A program made the translations under genes and the position numbers. The notes under the pieces are model-generated. The model was not told where the DNA came from. It worked only from the letters and a program-made list of their open reading frames with translations, and searched no databases. DNA of 49,101 nucleotides. It comes from Bacillota bacterium. Lineage in GTDB: Bacteria > Bacillota > Clostridia > Christensenellales > Pumilibacteraceae. Location of the stretch: positions 1 through 49,101 of the forward strand of contig WRDI01000003.1 in the NCBI GenBank assembly GCA_009783515.1, given 5' to 3'. Shown here one piece after another: positions 7,302-15,897 of the stretch. Positions within the stretch are counted from its first letter, which is position 1, and each line of letters opens with the position of its first letter.

Positions 7302-7601
7302 ATGGACAAAAATGAAATCATACGCCGTATAAGCAGGCTGCGGACAAAAGCCAATCTCTCGGCAAGAGAATTATCCCACCGCATCGACCTGAACGACGGC
7401 TACATAAACCGTTTAGAAAGCAAAAAAGACTTCTTACCGAGTATGGAAGTCTTCTTAAAAATCATAGCCGCTTGCGGCAGCGTTCCGGTCGAATTTTTCT
7501 ACCACGATATTGACGCTTACAAGCAGGATGTGCAAATTATCGAATTGCTGAATGGTGTCGGAGCTGAAAAGAAAGCGGCTGTTATAGCATTATTAAAGTA
7601 A
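7302..7601 (+). CDS. XRE-family regulator, first of a pair
   Basis: 99 residues from ATG 7302, which has AGGTGAT 5 nt upstream; the in-frame GTG at 7293 is inside the ribosome site. The N-terminal HTH (LSARELSHRIDLNDGYINRLE, about residues 19-39) lacks the usual glutamines. A helical C-terminal segment (VEFFYHDIDAYKQDVQIIELL) follows, as in XRE proteins that monitor a partner. The next gene begins 5 nt after the stop, so the two form an operon. The regulated target is unknown. Confidence 0.85.
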   Translation: MDKNEIIRRISRLRTKANLSARELSHRIDLNDGYINRLESKKDFLPSMEVFLKIIAACGSVPVEFFYHDIDAYKQDVQIIELLNGVGAEKKAAVIALLK

Positions 7602-7606
7602 ACGAT

Positions 7607-7858
7607 ATGAACAAGCAAAACGTATTAAAAGAAGCCGATTTTTTTATAAATCTAAAAGAAAAACTCGGCGAAAGAATAAAAGATCTTAGAAAAGAAAGGG
7701 GTCTTAACCAAATTCAAACCGCCGAGGCATTAAAAATCGACAAATCCACTATAGCAAAGTATGAAACGGACGTCAGTGCGCCAAGCGTGTTTTTGCTTAT
7801 TGATTTGGCAGAATTTTTCGAAGTTTCTACGGATTATCTTTTAGGATTGGAAGAGTAA
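7607..7858 (+). CDS. XRE-family regulator, second of a pair
   Basis: 83 residues. RIKDLRKERGLNQIQTAEAL and STIAKYETDVSAPS form a typical Cro/CI HTH at residues about 21-60, and the protein ends STDYLLGLEE, the standard single-domain XRE C-terminus. It starts 5 nt after the previous stop without its own good ribosome site, consistent with coupling. It is closer to the 4672 protein than to its operon partner. Confidence 0.85.
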   Translation: MNKQNVLKEADFFINLKEKLGERIKDLRKERGLNQIQTAEALKIDKSTIAKYETDVSAPSVFLLIDLAEFFEVSTDYLLGLEE

Positions 7859-7960
7859 AATTCTCTTATGTTAAATTTTGAATCCGTGTGTACGAACTGA
7901 AAAATCGCGCGGGTTATTGTTTTAATTTTTCATTTTTCGCTGTTTATACCACGGTTTTGT

Positions 7961-8116
7961 TTGACTGCCAAACCACCGACACTATATAATGGGGTCTGCT
8001 GGTTTTTAAGCAAAAATCAAAGTTTTCAAAGCTAAGCTTAAACGGCTCATAAAGCAAAAAAAGGCCCGTTTGCTCTGCTGATTTCGGTTAGCGGACGGGT
8101 TTGTAAGGAAACAAAA
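7961..8116 (+). promoter_or_regulatory. degV promoter and about 120-nt leader
   Basis: TTGACT (7961-7966), 18-bp spacer, TATAAT (7985-7990). The predicted start near 7997 leaves a leader of about 120 nt. It contains an imperfect hairpin with CCCGT/ACGGG at its base (about 8068-8099), just before the AAGGAA ribosome site. I could not match it to a known riboswitch. Confidence 0.65.
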
Positions 8117-8968
8117 ATGAAATATACCGTAATCTCGGACTCGTGCTGCGACCTTCATTTAAAGGACATATCTTCGGAAAAAATAGATTTTCACATAGTG
8201 CCTATCACGCTTATTGTCGGCAAGGAAGAAATGCCGGACGACGAGAATTTGGATACCGCCGTGTTTTTAGAAAAAATGAAGGCGAGCAAAGTCTGCCCAA
8301 AAACGGCTTGCCCCTCTCCCGACGCCTTTGCCGAAATTATGCGCAGGGGAGAGAATGTCATTGTCGTGACGCTGAGCTCTAAATTGAGCGGAACCCACCA
8401 AAGCGCGATGATTGCCGCCGAAATGATCAAAGCCGAAACCCCGGACAAAAAGCTGTTTGTACTGGACGGCTTAACGGCGGCGGCGGGGGTCGCCAAGCTG
8501 CTGCTTTCGCTTACGGAATTTATCCAAAGCGGAGAGTTCACCTTTGAACAAATCACCGAAAAGCTGACAAGGCTTGCGACGCGCACCCGCACGCGGTTTT
8601 TGCTGCAAGACCTCACCAACCTGATTAAAAACGGCAGGATGGGGAAAATCGTGGGCACCATAATAAATACTGCGAAAATCAAGCTGATTTGCGAGGATAA
8701 CCGCGCGGGCGAAATAAAAAAGCAGGGCATGGCGCTCAGCACCCGCAGAGGCCTTCAAAAAATGGCGGAGATGATAAAAAGCGACGTCGGCTCTTATGAA
8801 GAAAAAGAGGGGGCGCTTGTGACCATAACTCACGCCCACAACAAAGAGGACGCGTTTTTTTTGAAAAGCTTTTTGCAAAAATTAGGATTTAATAATATCA
8901 AGGTGATGCTTATGCGGGGCACCGCGACGCTTTACGCCGCCGACAAAGGCATTGTGGTGGCGTGTTAG
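8117..8968 (+). CDS. DegV family fatty-acid-binding protein
   Basis: 283 residues from ATG 8117 with AAGGAA 6 nt upstream. DegV/FakB-type proteins bind a fatty acid and, as FakB, deliver it to FakA kinase for phospholipid synthesis. Visible family marks are ISDSCCDL (6-13), ACPSPDAF, the ligand-phosphate loop TLSSKLSGTHQSA (about 89-101), and the domain-2 segment LTNLIKNGRMGKIVGTI. No fakA is in the window, so the role as a FakB subunit is inferred from the family. It is convergent with the TPR gene and shares a terminator with it. Confidence 0.92.
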   Translation: MKYTVISDSCCDLHLKDISSEKIDFHIVPITLIVGKEEMPDDENLDTAVFLEKMKASKVCPKTACPSPDAFAEIMRRGENVIVVTLSSKLSGTHQSAMIAAEMIKAETPDKKLFVLDGLTAAAGVAKLLLSLTEFIQSGEFTFEQITEKLTRLATRTRTRFLLQDLTNLIKNGRMGKIVGTIINTAKIKLICEDNRAGEIKKQGMALSTRRGLQKMAEMIKSDVGSYEEKEGALVTITHAHNKEDAFFLKSFLQKLGFNNIKVMLMRGTATLYAADKGIVVAC

Positions 8969-9206
8969 TAGGGCGGGGGCTTGCCCCCGCCGAGAGTGAG
9001 GAGTGAGGAGTGGGGAGTGAGGAGTTAAGGTCATATTTTAATGTTCAACGCGTTAATAAAGGACGAATTAATAATTAAAAATTCGTCCTTTACTTTATCT
9101 TTTTTATTTTTTCTCTCTTCTTTTTTTTCTAACTGACACCTTAACTCCTCACTCCCCACTCCTCGCTCCTCACTCCCCACTCCTCACTCCTCGCTCCTCA
9201 CTCCCA
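8969..9206. repeat. Repeat cassette between convergent genes: GAGTGAGGAGT arrays around a terminator
   Basis: The degV stop is followed by GGGCGGGGGCTTGCCCCCGC (about 8972-8991), then a GAGTGAGGAGTGAGGAGTGG array (about 8994-9025). The inverse array CTCCTCACTCCCCACTCCTC runs from 9143 to 9206. The right array overlaps the end of the TPR gene. Between the arrays is the terminator at 9057-9092 and a pyrimidine-rich stretch. Confidence 0.85.
9057..9092. terminator. Bidirectional terminator, 13-bp stem
   Basis: TAAAGGACGAATT (9057-9069) and AATTCGTCCTTTA (9080-9092) pair perfectly with a 10-nt loop, with T-rich runs on both strands. It serves the convergent degV and TPR genes. Confidence 0.8.
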
Positions 9207-10902
9207 AACACCCCATATACCGCTTCATTTCCTCCGCGTCGCAGCCGAATAAATGCGCGCAGTTGACCGGGGCGGCAATTTTTTTGTGTCCCGCCGCGAA
9301 AAAGATAACGGCGGCAAGCGTTTCCTCATTGGTTAACGCGTCCTTATGCTTTAAATACCTTTTTAGTAATTTATTTCCCGTGACATACAGGCGGTTTTCA
9401 AATCCAGTGTCCGAAAAAGCATAAGAGGAAAAAGCCAAGCAGTACGCCGCCCTAAACCGCCCGTCCATACCCTCGGGATAACGGGGCTTCAGCCGCACAA
9501 AAAGCCCGTCGATAACAATCCCCAATTTATCAAGCCCGCCGAACAATAGGAGGGATAAGAGGCAGGATTTTTTGGCGGATAGGTCAAGGTAATTGTCCAA
9601 AAGTTGCTCGCACAAAAACGGCCGCCAGCTTTTAAGCCTGCCCAAAGTGAGGGCGGCGCGGCCTTGGCTGACCGAAAATCGGGTCTGGAACAGCCAGCGT
9701 ATTTTATCCTTAAAGTCTTCGTCGGAAGCGAAGTCTGCATCATAATTGCCGTATTTGCCGTATGTTCCGTATTTGTTGCCGCTTTCGCCGTCTTCGCCCT
9801 CCGCCGCCGACCCCTTCCTCACATGCACACCGCTCCCATCGCCGCTCCATCCCACCCCCGCCGCCATCCTTATCAAAGCGAGGGTATCCTCTATACTCTC
9901 CATAAACTCCTTGGTAAGCTCGTCGGGCAATAACGGGTACAGCGATAATTTCCTCCTCTCCCGTATGGCGTCAGCCAGCACCTTTACCGTCACATCTTCA
10001 GGGTACGTCCTGCCCGCCTTAATCATCAGTTGCCGCGCCTGCTCCCTCTGCCCGACATCATACATAGCCAAAGCGTAGGACACAAGCGAATCGCGCCCGG
10101 CAACGCCCGCATCGTACAGCGCGCGCAAATGCCCAAGCGCCCTTTTCGCGTCGCCCATTTTAATATAAGCGAACGCGACGGCCCTGTGTTCCTCGGTTTT
10201 AAGCTTTAACCGCTCCAGCTTATCTGCGATGTTTTCCGCGTTTTCATGTTCGCCCAAAGCGTGGCAGGCCATCATCATGTCGCATCTGCCGTCTATGCTG
10301 TCGCCTTTTTCCAAGGATTTTTCCGCATACTTTAAGGCGTCGGCAGGCTCGTTATTATCCAAAGCGGAAAGCGATAAAAGGTTGCAGGCGGCAATATAGT
10401 GCTCCGAATCCGGCTTTACAGTTAACAAAACTTCATTAGCATAGGCCGTATCGCCGCTTTGCAAAAGCTTGAACGCGATATTAAGCGCGACGGCGTCGTC
10501 CTTTTCTATCACCCTTATGGGAGAGGGCGGCAAAATCTCGTTGTCAATGTCGCATTCCTCCATAAGCCTTTTAAAGTGTCCCACGCTCATGCGCGCGCGG
10601 TAGTAGAAAAACGCCGTTTCCTCATCGCCCATGTCAAAAAAACATTCGGCTATGCTCTCGCGTATATCGGGATCGTCGGGAGCCGAATCAAGCGCCAAAA
10701 AAAGATACTTAAGGCCTCTTTCGGGCTCACCCATGTCCGCATAGGTTTCACCCAAAGCGACCAAAGATTCTATGTCGCGGTGGGTAAGGTACGAACGGTA
10801 AAAGTAATGCACGGCGTCGGGGTAGTCCCCCTCGTCATACTTGTCCTCGGCAATATCGAAGAATGTCTTTGCGTTCGGCTGGAATTTTATAAGTTTCTTC
10901 AT
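9184..10902 (-). CDS. Tetratricopeptide-repeat protein with repeat-derived C-terminus
   Basis: 572 residues from ATG 10902; upstream in-frame codons are intergenic repeat sequence. Residues about 10-330 hold TPR helices (for example AEDKYDEGDYPDAVHYFYRS, and later ALGHLRALYDAGVAGRDSLV). A Gly/Tyr-rich low-complexity linker lies near residue 385-410 (GNKYGTYGKYGNYDADF), followed by a helical C-terminal domain of unknown type. It is probably cytosolic: no signal peptide or membrane segment is seen. The last six residues and stop (GVRSEE, TGA) are read from the GAGTGAGGAG array, so the repeat supplied the C-terminus. No ribosome site is evident. Function unknown beyond protein-protein interaction. 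Confidence 0.82.
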   Translation of the reverse strand: MKKLIKFQPNAKTFFDIAEDKYDEGDYPDAVHYFYRSYLTHRDIESLVALGETYADMGEPERGLKYLFLALDSAPDDPDIRESIAECFFDMGDEETAFFYYRARMSVGHFKRLMEECDIDNEILPPSPIRVIEKDDAVALNIAFKLLQSGDTAYANEVLLTVKPDSEHYIAACNLLSLSALDNNEPADALKYAEKSLEKGDSIDGRCDMMMACHALGEHENAENIADKLERLKLKTEEHRAVAFAYIKMGDAKRALGHLRALYDAGVAGRDSLVSYALAMYDVGQREQARQLMIKAGRTYPEDVTVKVLADAIRERRKLSLYPLLPDELTKEFMESIEDTLALIRMAAGVGWSGDGSGVHVRKGSAAEGEDGESGNKYGTYGKYGNYDADFASDEDFKDKIRWLFQTRFSVSQGRAALTLGRLKSWRPFLCEQLLDNYLDLSAKKSCLLSLLLFGGLDKLGIVIDGLFVRLKPRYPEGMDGRFRAAYCLAFSSYAFSDTGFENRLYVTGNKLLKRYLKHKDALTNEETLAAVIFFAAGHKKIAAPVNCAHLFGCDAEEMKRYMGCLGVRSEE

Positions 10903-10919
10903 CTTAATAATTATTTTTC

Positions 10920-11046
10920 GTTTTAATGCGCAATGCTCAATGTGCAATGCGTTAGTGGCGGTTATGTTTTTTAGAGCGCATACTATCTGCCAATCAAGGT
11001 ACATTACTTAAATTTGACTTTCATTGCGCATTGTGCATTGAGCATT
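10920..11046. repeat. Intergenic repeat cassette, second copy of the 341-449 type
   Basis: TGCGCAATGCTCAATG arms (about 10926-10952) face inverted CATTGCGCATTGTGCATTG arms (about 11022-11046). The interior repeats the motifs of the cassette at 341-449, including ACATTACTTAAATTTG. It fills the whole space between the 11050 and 9184 genes, starting 3 nt after one stop. Confidence 0.8.
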
Positions 11047-11049
11047 ATT

Positions 11050-12099
11050 CTACTGTTTCTTCCGTTTCTTTGGATTCACATACGCCTTCTTAGGCTCCTG
11101 CTTCTTGGGTTCCTGTTTTTGCTGCTTTTGCCCTGCCTGCCCTGCCTGCCCCGCCTGCCCTGCCTGCCTCGGCTGTCCCGCGGGCTGCGGCTTTAACGCG
11201 ACCGTCTGCTTTTCCTGCGGCTTGTCGGAATAAAGCATATCGAATAAATAATGCGAATATATCGTCCACACCACGGCAAGCCACGAAAAAGCAAGCATAA
11301 AAAATATCACATACGCTACCATTTGTATAATAGGATTAAAGGTCAAAAGCGGCAACACCATTCCGACCAGGCCTATTATCGCTATCACAAGACACTGCAA
11401 AATAAATTTAGAGCCAAGCAACAGGCTGTTTTTGAGTATTTCCATCAGCGTCAGATTGAAAACCGCCGCCTGCGTGCAAACAAAAACGGACAAGAGGCAT
11501 ACAAACAGCGTCAGCAAAATCGCCGCTATATAGCTTATCACCTGCCACACCATGGCGATATCGGTATAAACCTTAAACACGTTCAGCACAAACGTCCCCA
11601 ATAAAAAGCAGACGGCCAACATCATTCCCACCCACAAAAAGGGCGCGAAGCTGTTTTTTACGCCGCGGAAAAAAGTGGATATTACCTTTATCTGAAACCC
11701 CCAAACAAGGTACTTTATCACGTTGAAAACTCCCGCCAAACCCACGGACGCGACGGCGATACACGGCATCATGATAAGCGCGCGACGCATGGCAAGGTCA
11801 AAGTCCATCCTCGCGCCCACTACAAAAGCGTCGGTGACCGGAATGTACCCCAACCCGATATTGGCGCTGTACGCTATGCCCGTGTCGGCCTGCACCTGCC
11901 ATATCCGGCTGATTATTATCCACGCGACGACGGGAATGCAAAACGCTAACATAAGCCAATTCGCCTTGGCGTTGTTAAAAAGTTGCCCCAAAAAAGCCTT
12001 TTTAAGGGTGGCAAAGCTCCCTGTTTTGGGGCGGTTTTCGTGTACTATTTTCAGATTGACTTTGTCGAGGGTCAATCTTTCGATGAAGGGTGCGGACAT
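11050..12099 (-). CDS. YesL/DUF624-like polytopic membrane protein with Gln/Ala/Gly tail
   Basis: 349 residues; ATG 12099 has GTGAGGAAAA directly upstream. About six membrane segments lie between residues 45 and 285. The pattern of an N-terminal FNNAKANWLMLAFCIPVV and a later FFRGVKNSFAPFLWVGMML resembles YesL (DUF624) proteins, often linked to sugar-uptake loci; this is a moderate-confidence resemblance. The cytosolic C-terminus is low complexity (QAGQAGQAGQ, then KKQEPKK), coded by a roughly 9-bp GC-rich tandem repeat that probably varies in length. The upstream neighbour is divergent. It may be co-transcribed with the TPR gene across the cassette. Confidence 0.75.
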   Translation of the reverse strand: MSAPFIERLTLDKVNLKIVHENRPKTGSFATLKKAFLGQLFNNAKANWLMLAFCIPVVAWIIISRIWQVQADTGIAYSANIGLGYIPVTDAFVVGARMDFDLAMRRALIMMPCIAVASVGLAGVFNVIKYLVWGFQIKVISTFFRGVKNSFAPFLWVGMMLAVCFLLGTFVLNVFKVYTDIAMVWQVISYIAAILLTLFVCLLSVFVCTQAAVFNLTLMEILKNSLLLGSKFILQCLVIAIIGLVGMVLPLLTFNPIIQMVAYVIFFMLAFSWLAVVWTIYSHYLFDMLYSDKPQEKQTVALKPQPAGQPRQAGQAGQAGQAGQKQQKQEPKKQEPKKAYVNPKKRKKQ

Positions 12100-12318
12100 T
12101 TTTCCTCACATTAGGGAGCAATCGGCTGTTTTGCAGGGCACGACACTCCCCTACTATTGTATTCAGGAGTATTATACCATAAGTCAAGATTTTTTCCAAC
12201 CGATTTAGTTTGCAAATTACAAATTACAAATTACAAACGTCGGTCAATTTTTAGAAATATTTTTCCTGTCCCCGTGGCGGTGGCTTGCCCCCGCCACGGG
12301 GACTTCAATTACTTTTGC

Positions 12319-12348
12319 TTGACAATTCTGACCCAAAAAGGTTATACT
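12319..12348 (+). promoter_or_regulatory. Promoter of the GGDEF gene
   Basis: TTGACA (12319-12324), 18-bp spacer, TATACT (12343-12348), about 30 nt before the start codon. Confidence 0.75.
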
Positions 12349-12378
12349 TCCCCCACAGCACAAAAAAAGGAATACAGC

Positions 12379-13275
12379 ATGCAAAACGAAGCGATGTACT
12401 TAGAAATCATCAATAACCTTCGCGACGGCGTTTACTTTGTCGACGCAAACAGGCGGATAAACTTTTGGAACAAGGCAGCGGAGGAAATCACAGGTCATTC
12501 GGCAAAAGATATGCTGGGCAAATTATGTCACGAAACCCGCCTTCAGCACATCAACGCGGAGGGGAAATTAATTTGCGTCATGGGCTGCCCGCTTTTCGCC
12601 ACACTCGAAGACGGGCAGCAGCGGCAGCACGAGGTTTTTGTGCGCCACCGTGACGGTCACCGCATCCCCATAAAGGTCAATATTTTCCCCATAACGGAGG
12701 AGGGCAAAATCGTCGGCGCTATCGAAATTTTCACCAAAAACTCGCCCAACGTATATGAGGAAGAGCTGATTGAGCAACTGGCTAATTTCGCGACGCGAGA
12801 CAAGCTGACGGGGATTCCCAACCGTCGCAGCGTCGAAAGCTATATCGAATTCCGCATTGCCGAGATGAAACGCTTTAACACCAAATTCTGCGTCGTATTT
12901 TTGGACATCGATAATTTCGGAAAATTCAACAATACCTACGGGCACGAACTCGGGGACGAGGTGTTAAAAACCGTGTCAAAATCCGCCATGCATACGATAA
13001 GGAGGTCGGATTTGTTCGGGCGTTGGGGAGGCGAGGAGTTTATCGGCGTTTTTGAAGTCAGCGGAAGCTCCGCCGCGGTACACATGGCGGAAAAAATCCG
13101 CGCGCTTATCGCAAATTCCGAGGTTGATTTTGAGGGACAGCCGCTCCGCGTCACCGCATCCTTGGGCGTCACTATCGCGCAGGAAAGCGACACTATTGAA
13201 AGCGTTGTAAAAAGGGCGGACGATTTGATGTATTTGAGCAAGCAGGCGGGGAAGAACAGGGTAACGTCGAACTAA
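12379..13275 (+). CDS. PAS-GGDEF diguanylate cyclase
   Basis: 298 residues from ATG 12379 with an AAAGGA site 7 nt upstream. The N-terminal PAS domain is about residues 8-118 (DGVYFVDANRRINFWNKAAE). The GGDEF domain is about 140-295. The active-site loop is GGEEF (217-221), the metal aspartate is in FLDIDNF (D176), and an inhibitory I-site RRSD (208-211) lies five residues before GGEEF. It should therefore make c-di-GMP with product feedback. There is no membrane segment, so a cytosolic signal is sensed. PAS cysteines C50, C66 and C70 echo a cysteine cluster in the histidine kinase PAS domain (22968-26309). Confidence 0.93.
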   Translation: MQNEAMYLEIINNLRDGVYFVDANRRINFWNKAAEEITGHSAKDMLGKLCHETRLQHINAEGKLICVMGCPLFATLEDGQQRQHEVFVRHRDGHRIPIKVNIFPITEEGKIVGAIEIFTKNSPNVYEEELIEQLANFATRDKLTGIPNRRSVESYIEFRIAEMKRFNTKFCVVFLDIDNFGKFNNTYGHELGDEVLKTVSKSAMHTIRRSDLFGRWGGEEFIGVFEVSGSSAAVHMAEKIRALIANSEVDFEGQPLRVTASLGVTIAQESDTIESVVKRADDLMYLSKQAGKNRVTSN

Positions 13276-13450
13276 AAATTACAAATTACAAATGTGTAGG
13301 GCGGGGGCAAGCCCCCGCCCTAGTGTGGAGTTTGGAGTTATGGATGGGCGAGATCCTTCGCTTCGCGTTAGGACAGGGGCGGACCTACGAAGCAAGACCA
13401 CGAACGCTTCCATGCCCGGTCTTATTGCCCGTCCGAAACATTCAAAATCA
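13276..13450. repeat. Mixed intergenic repeats after the GGDEF gene
   Basis: Contains AATTACAAATTACAAAT (about 13278-13293, also at 12215-12238), the palindrome GGGCGGGGGCAAGCCCCCGC (about 13298-13318), a GTGTGGAGTTTGGAGTTA unit (about 13322-13340), and one copy of CCTACGAAGCAAGACCACGA with its GGTCTTATTGCCCGTCCG end (13384-13435). No gene. Confidence 0.75.
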
Positions 13451-13451
13451 C

Positions 13452-13486
13452 AAAAAGCCGCGGTCTGAAACAACTGCGGCTTTTTT
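13452..13486. terminator. Bidirectional terminator
   Basis: AAAAAGCCGC (13452-13461) pairs with GCGGCTTTTT (13476-13485), a 10-bp stem with T tails on both strands. It serves the convergent GGDEF and glycosidase genes. Confidence 0.82.
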
Positions 13487-13517
13487 ATCAACCCCCACTT
13501 TCATTGTGCATTGTGCA

Positions 13518-15890
13518 TTATATCCGTATATCCAACGTCACAACCTTATTTGCGGGCAGTTCCAAATCCTGCAAAACATAGCCCTCCGCGTCAACGACTC
13601 CTCCGCCTTTGACGCGCTTTAGGTTGTCCGCAAATTTAAGCGTTACCATGCCCGCCTTTATCGCCTTTTTAGCCTTTAACTTCAACGAAATCTGCCCCTT
13701 CTTCCTGTCCCAAACCAATTCAACAATTTCAACCCCGCAGCGGGTCAAAAAACCACCAATTTCGCCCTTTGATTGATTGCACGCGGACAAAATCCAAATC
13801 GTATCTTTGTTAGAACGCACGAACATCTCCTGTATGGCGTTTGTCAAAACCAAATTCGGCTCTATCCCGTAGGCCGCCCAGATGTCGCTGTTTCCAACTC
13901 CCATGCCACTCCAGTCGCTTTTGGCAAAAATCAAATTATTCATGGCGGTAAACCTTACCATCGCTGAAATTATATCCTCCGCCGCCGAAGGATTGTTAAG
14001 CCGCACAAAAATATTCGCATACCGCGCCAAGGTAGCCGACGTGTGGTGCGCCCCGTAACAAAACCGGCTGTTCGCCGTCTTTTCGTACTGCTTAAAAATC
14101 TCGCCGCTTTTGTCCGTCACCTCGCAGCCGGGGTACAAAGGATAGAACGCGGCTGTCCCCCCGCTCCGCAGATTGTCCGTCAACCTATTGTCAAAATACT
14201 CCCGCACCGTGCCGTCGGGGTTAGTCTTGTAAGACGGAATGTGCCGCACAAACCCCTTCCACTCCTCGATTTCCTTCCTGTTGACCCCCGCCGCAATACT
14301 ACCCTCAATCAGATTATCAAATAACTCACGCGCTATTGCAAAGTCAATAAGCGGGTTTTTGACCGCCACAACTCCCTCGCCCGACAAATTGCCGGGTTCA
14401 CTTAAAGGCGAATACCCCGGCACGCTTTCAAAAAAGCTGTCGTCCTGCAAGGTAAAAAAGTCGGTGTAAAACTGCGCCGTCTCCTTTAAAAACGGTAAAA
14501 TCCTCTTTAATAACTTCACATCGCCGGTGCATAAGTAGGCGTCGTACATCAGCTTGCAAAGCCAGCCCGCTCCACCCGTAAAGTAAATATTCTGCGCGTC
14601 CGTCGCCCCCAAAAGCCCCGTGCCCCGCGATGTAATAGGTGATATAACTATCCCCTTGCAGTCGAAAAGCCGAATGGCGTTCTTTTTAAGGTCGTCAAAC
14701 ACGGCCTCGTAACACGTAATCAGCGCGTCGGTATATTCGGCGAGGTTGCCCGCCGCGGCATGTTCATAACATAACTGGAGGCTTCCGTCGGCGGTCGGCG
14801 TGCTGTCCGGCGCCTTGTAATCGCCGCACCAAATCCCGTAAGGAGAGAGCGGCGCGGAGGTCGGCGACGACGCGCTCACCGCCAAATGACGGCCATACCC
14901 CCACAATTTTTCGAGTAAAACGGAGGGCAGATCCCCTCCCGCGCTCGCTTGGCGAGTCAATTCGTCCACGTAAGCGTCCTCGCCCTCAAGGTCTATGTAA
15001 GCCCGCCCGACGGTTTTCGCCGCCTCGTTTGCCTGCTCTTTCAGCAGTTTTTCGTATGTCAGCTTAAAGCCCTTTAATTCGTCCCTGATTTCCTTCCACT
15101 TGCTTTCGCGGTTTTTAACGTTAATGAACGGCTTTATGACGATAAAAAGCTTTTCCGCGCCTGTGATCGTCGCGGAAGTCTCGCCGGGCGTAAGCGTCCC
15201 GCCAAAATAGCTTATGTACGCTACCGCGCCGAAGTCCGTGCCCGTGTCGCCGCGGGCGGCGAACATCAAAAACTTGCCGTCCGTTTTTGCGGCCGCGCCT
15301 TCGGGCAGGGTGGTAAAGGACTGCGGGGTGCGGTTGTTAAATTTCTCGTGTAAACAAAGCGAAAACTCGGCATCGATTGCCTTTGTCCCCGCCTTTGTCA
15401 CCTCAAAAACGATATAATCCTGCGTTTTGGGCACAAACAAGCTGCGCTGGAACTTTGTGCTGCCGTCGCGATAGCTCACGACAATCTCGCCCGTATCCGT
15501 GTTTACGCTGCGGAGGTAATCCTTGGGCGGACGATCAAGACGCATATTTATCTTAAAATCGCAAAGCGGTAGCGGATAACTTGGTTGCGGACGATAACTC
15601 TTGGCGACCAGCGCGTCTGGCAATACCTCCCCCGCCTCCTTGTTTTTCCCCGCCGCGAGTAAGGACTTGACTTTGCCCAGCTTTTCACAGACCTCGGGCA
15701 AAACCCCGGCTCTCCCCTGCCACCACAAATCGGAGTGGGTCACCATGACGCTGTCAAAAGCCGCGCCACCCAAGACGCCGCAACCGATCACTCCGTTTCC
15801 GGTGACCAAGGCCTCGCGCCAGCCGCTGCCCCACCATTTTGCGGGGCTTTGGAATTTAAGAATATTTTTCGTCTTTTTTCCGACAGCCAT
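13518..15890 (-). CDS. GH95-like glycoside hydrolase (alpha-fucosidase clan)
   Basis: 790 residues from ATG 15890 with GGAGACGCC just before it. The N-terminus WREALVTGNGVIGCGVLGG followed by SDLWWQG (24-59) matches the GH95 opening WxEALPxGNGRLGAMVFGG...LW.G. The central GIWCGDY segment and the C-terminal GGFLTRCGVEIVELVWDRKKG also match family order. The family's catalytic NINLQ motif here reads DGSLQ, so both asparagines are replaced and fucosidase activity is doubtful. No signal peptide is seen, so it would act on imported oligosaccharides. It may be an (alpha/alpha)6 enzyme with another specificity. The stop codon overlaps a GCATT repeat. Confidence 0.75.
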   Translation of the reverse strand: MAVGKKTKNILKFQSPAKWWGSGWREALVTGNGVIGCGVLGGAAFDSVMVTHSDLWWQGRAGVLPEVCEKLGKVKSLLAAGKNKEAGEVLPDALVAKSYRPQPSYPLPLCDFKINMRLDRPPKDYLRSVNTDTGEIVVSYRDGSTKFQRSLFVPKTQDYIVFEVTKAGTKAIDAEFSLCLHEKFNNRTPQSFTTLPEGAAAKTDGKFLMFAARGDTGTDFGAVAYISYFGGTLTPGETSATITGAEKLFIVIKPFINVKNRESKWKEIRDELKGFKLTYEKLLKEQANEAAKTVGRAYIDLEGEDAYVDELTRQASAGGDLPSVLLEKLWGYGRHLAVSASSPTSAPLSPYGIWCGDYKAPDSTPTADGSLQLCYEHAAAGNLAEYTDALITCYEAVFDDLKKNAIRLFDCKGIVISPITSRGTGLLGATDAQNIYFTGGAGWLCKLMYDAYLCTGDVKLLKRILPFLKETAQFYTDFFTLQDDSFFESVPGYSPLSEPGNLSGEGVVAVKNPLIDFAIARELFDNLIEGSIAAGVNRKEIEEWKGFVRHIPSYKTNPDGTVREYFDNRLTDNLRSGGTAAFYPLYPGCEVTDKSGEIFKQYEKTANSRFCYGAHHTSATLARYANIFVRLNNPSAAEDIISAMVRFTAMNNLIFAKSDWSGMGVGNSDIWAAYGIEPNLVLTNAIQEMFVRSNKDTIWILSACNQSKGEIGGFLTRCGVEIVELVWDRKKGQISLKLKAKKAIKAGMVTLKFADNLKRVKGGGVVDAEGYVLQDLELPANKVVTLDIRI

Positions 15891-15897
15891 GGCGTCT

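Noticed and set aside
10903-11004. N-terminal extension of the TPR protein
   Set aside because: The codons upstream of ATG 10902 are read from the GCATT-type intergenic cassette.
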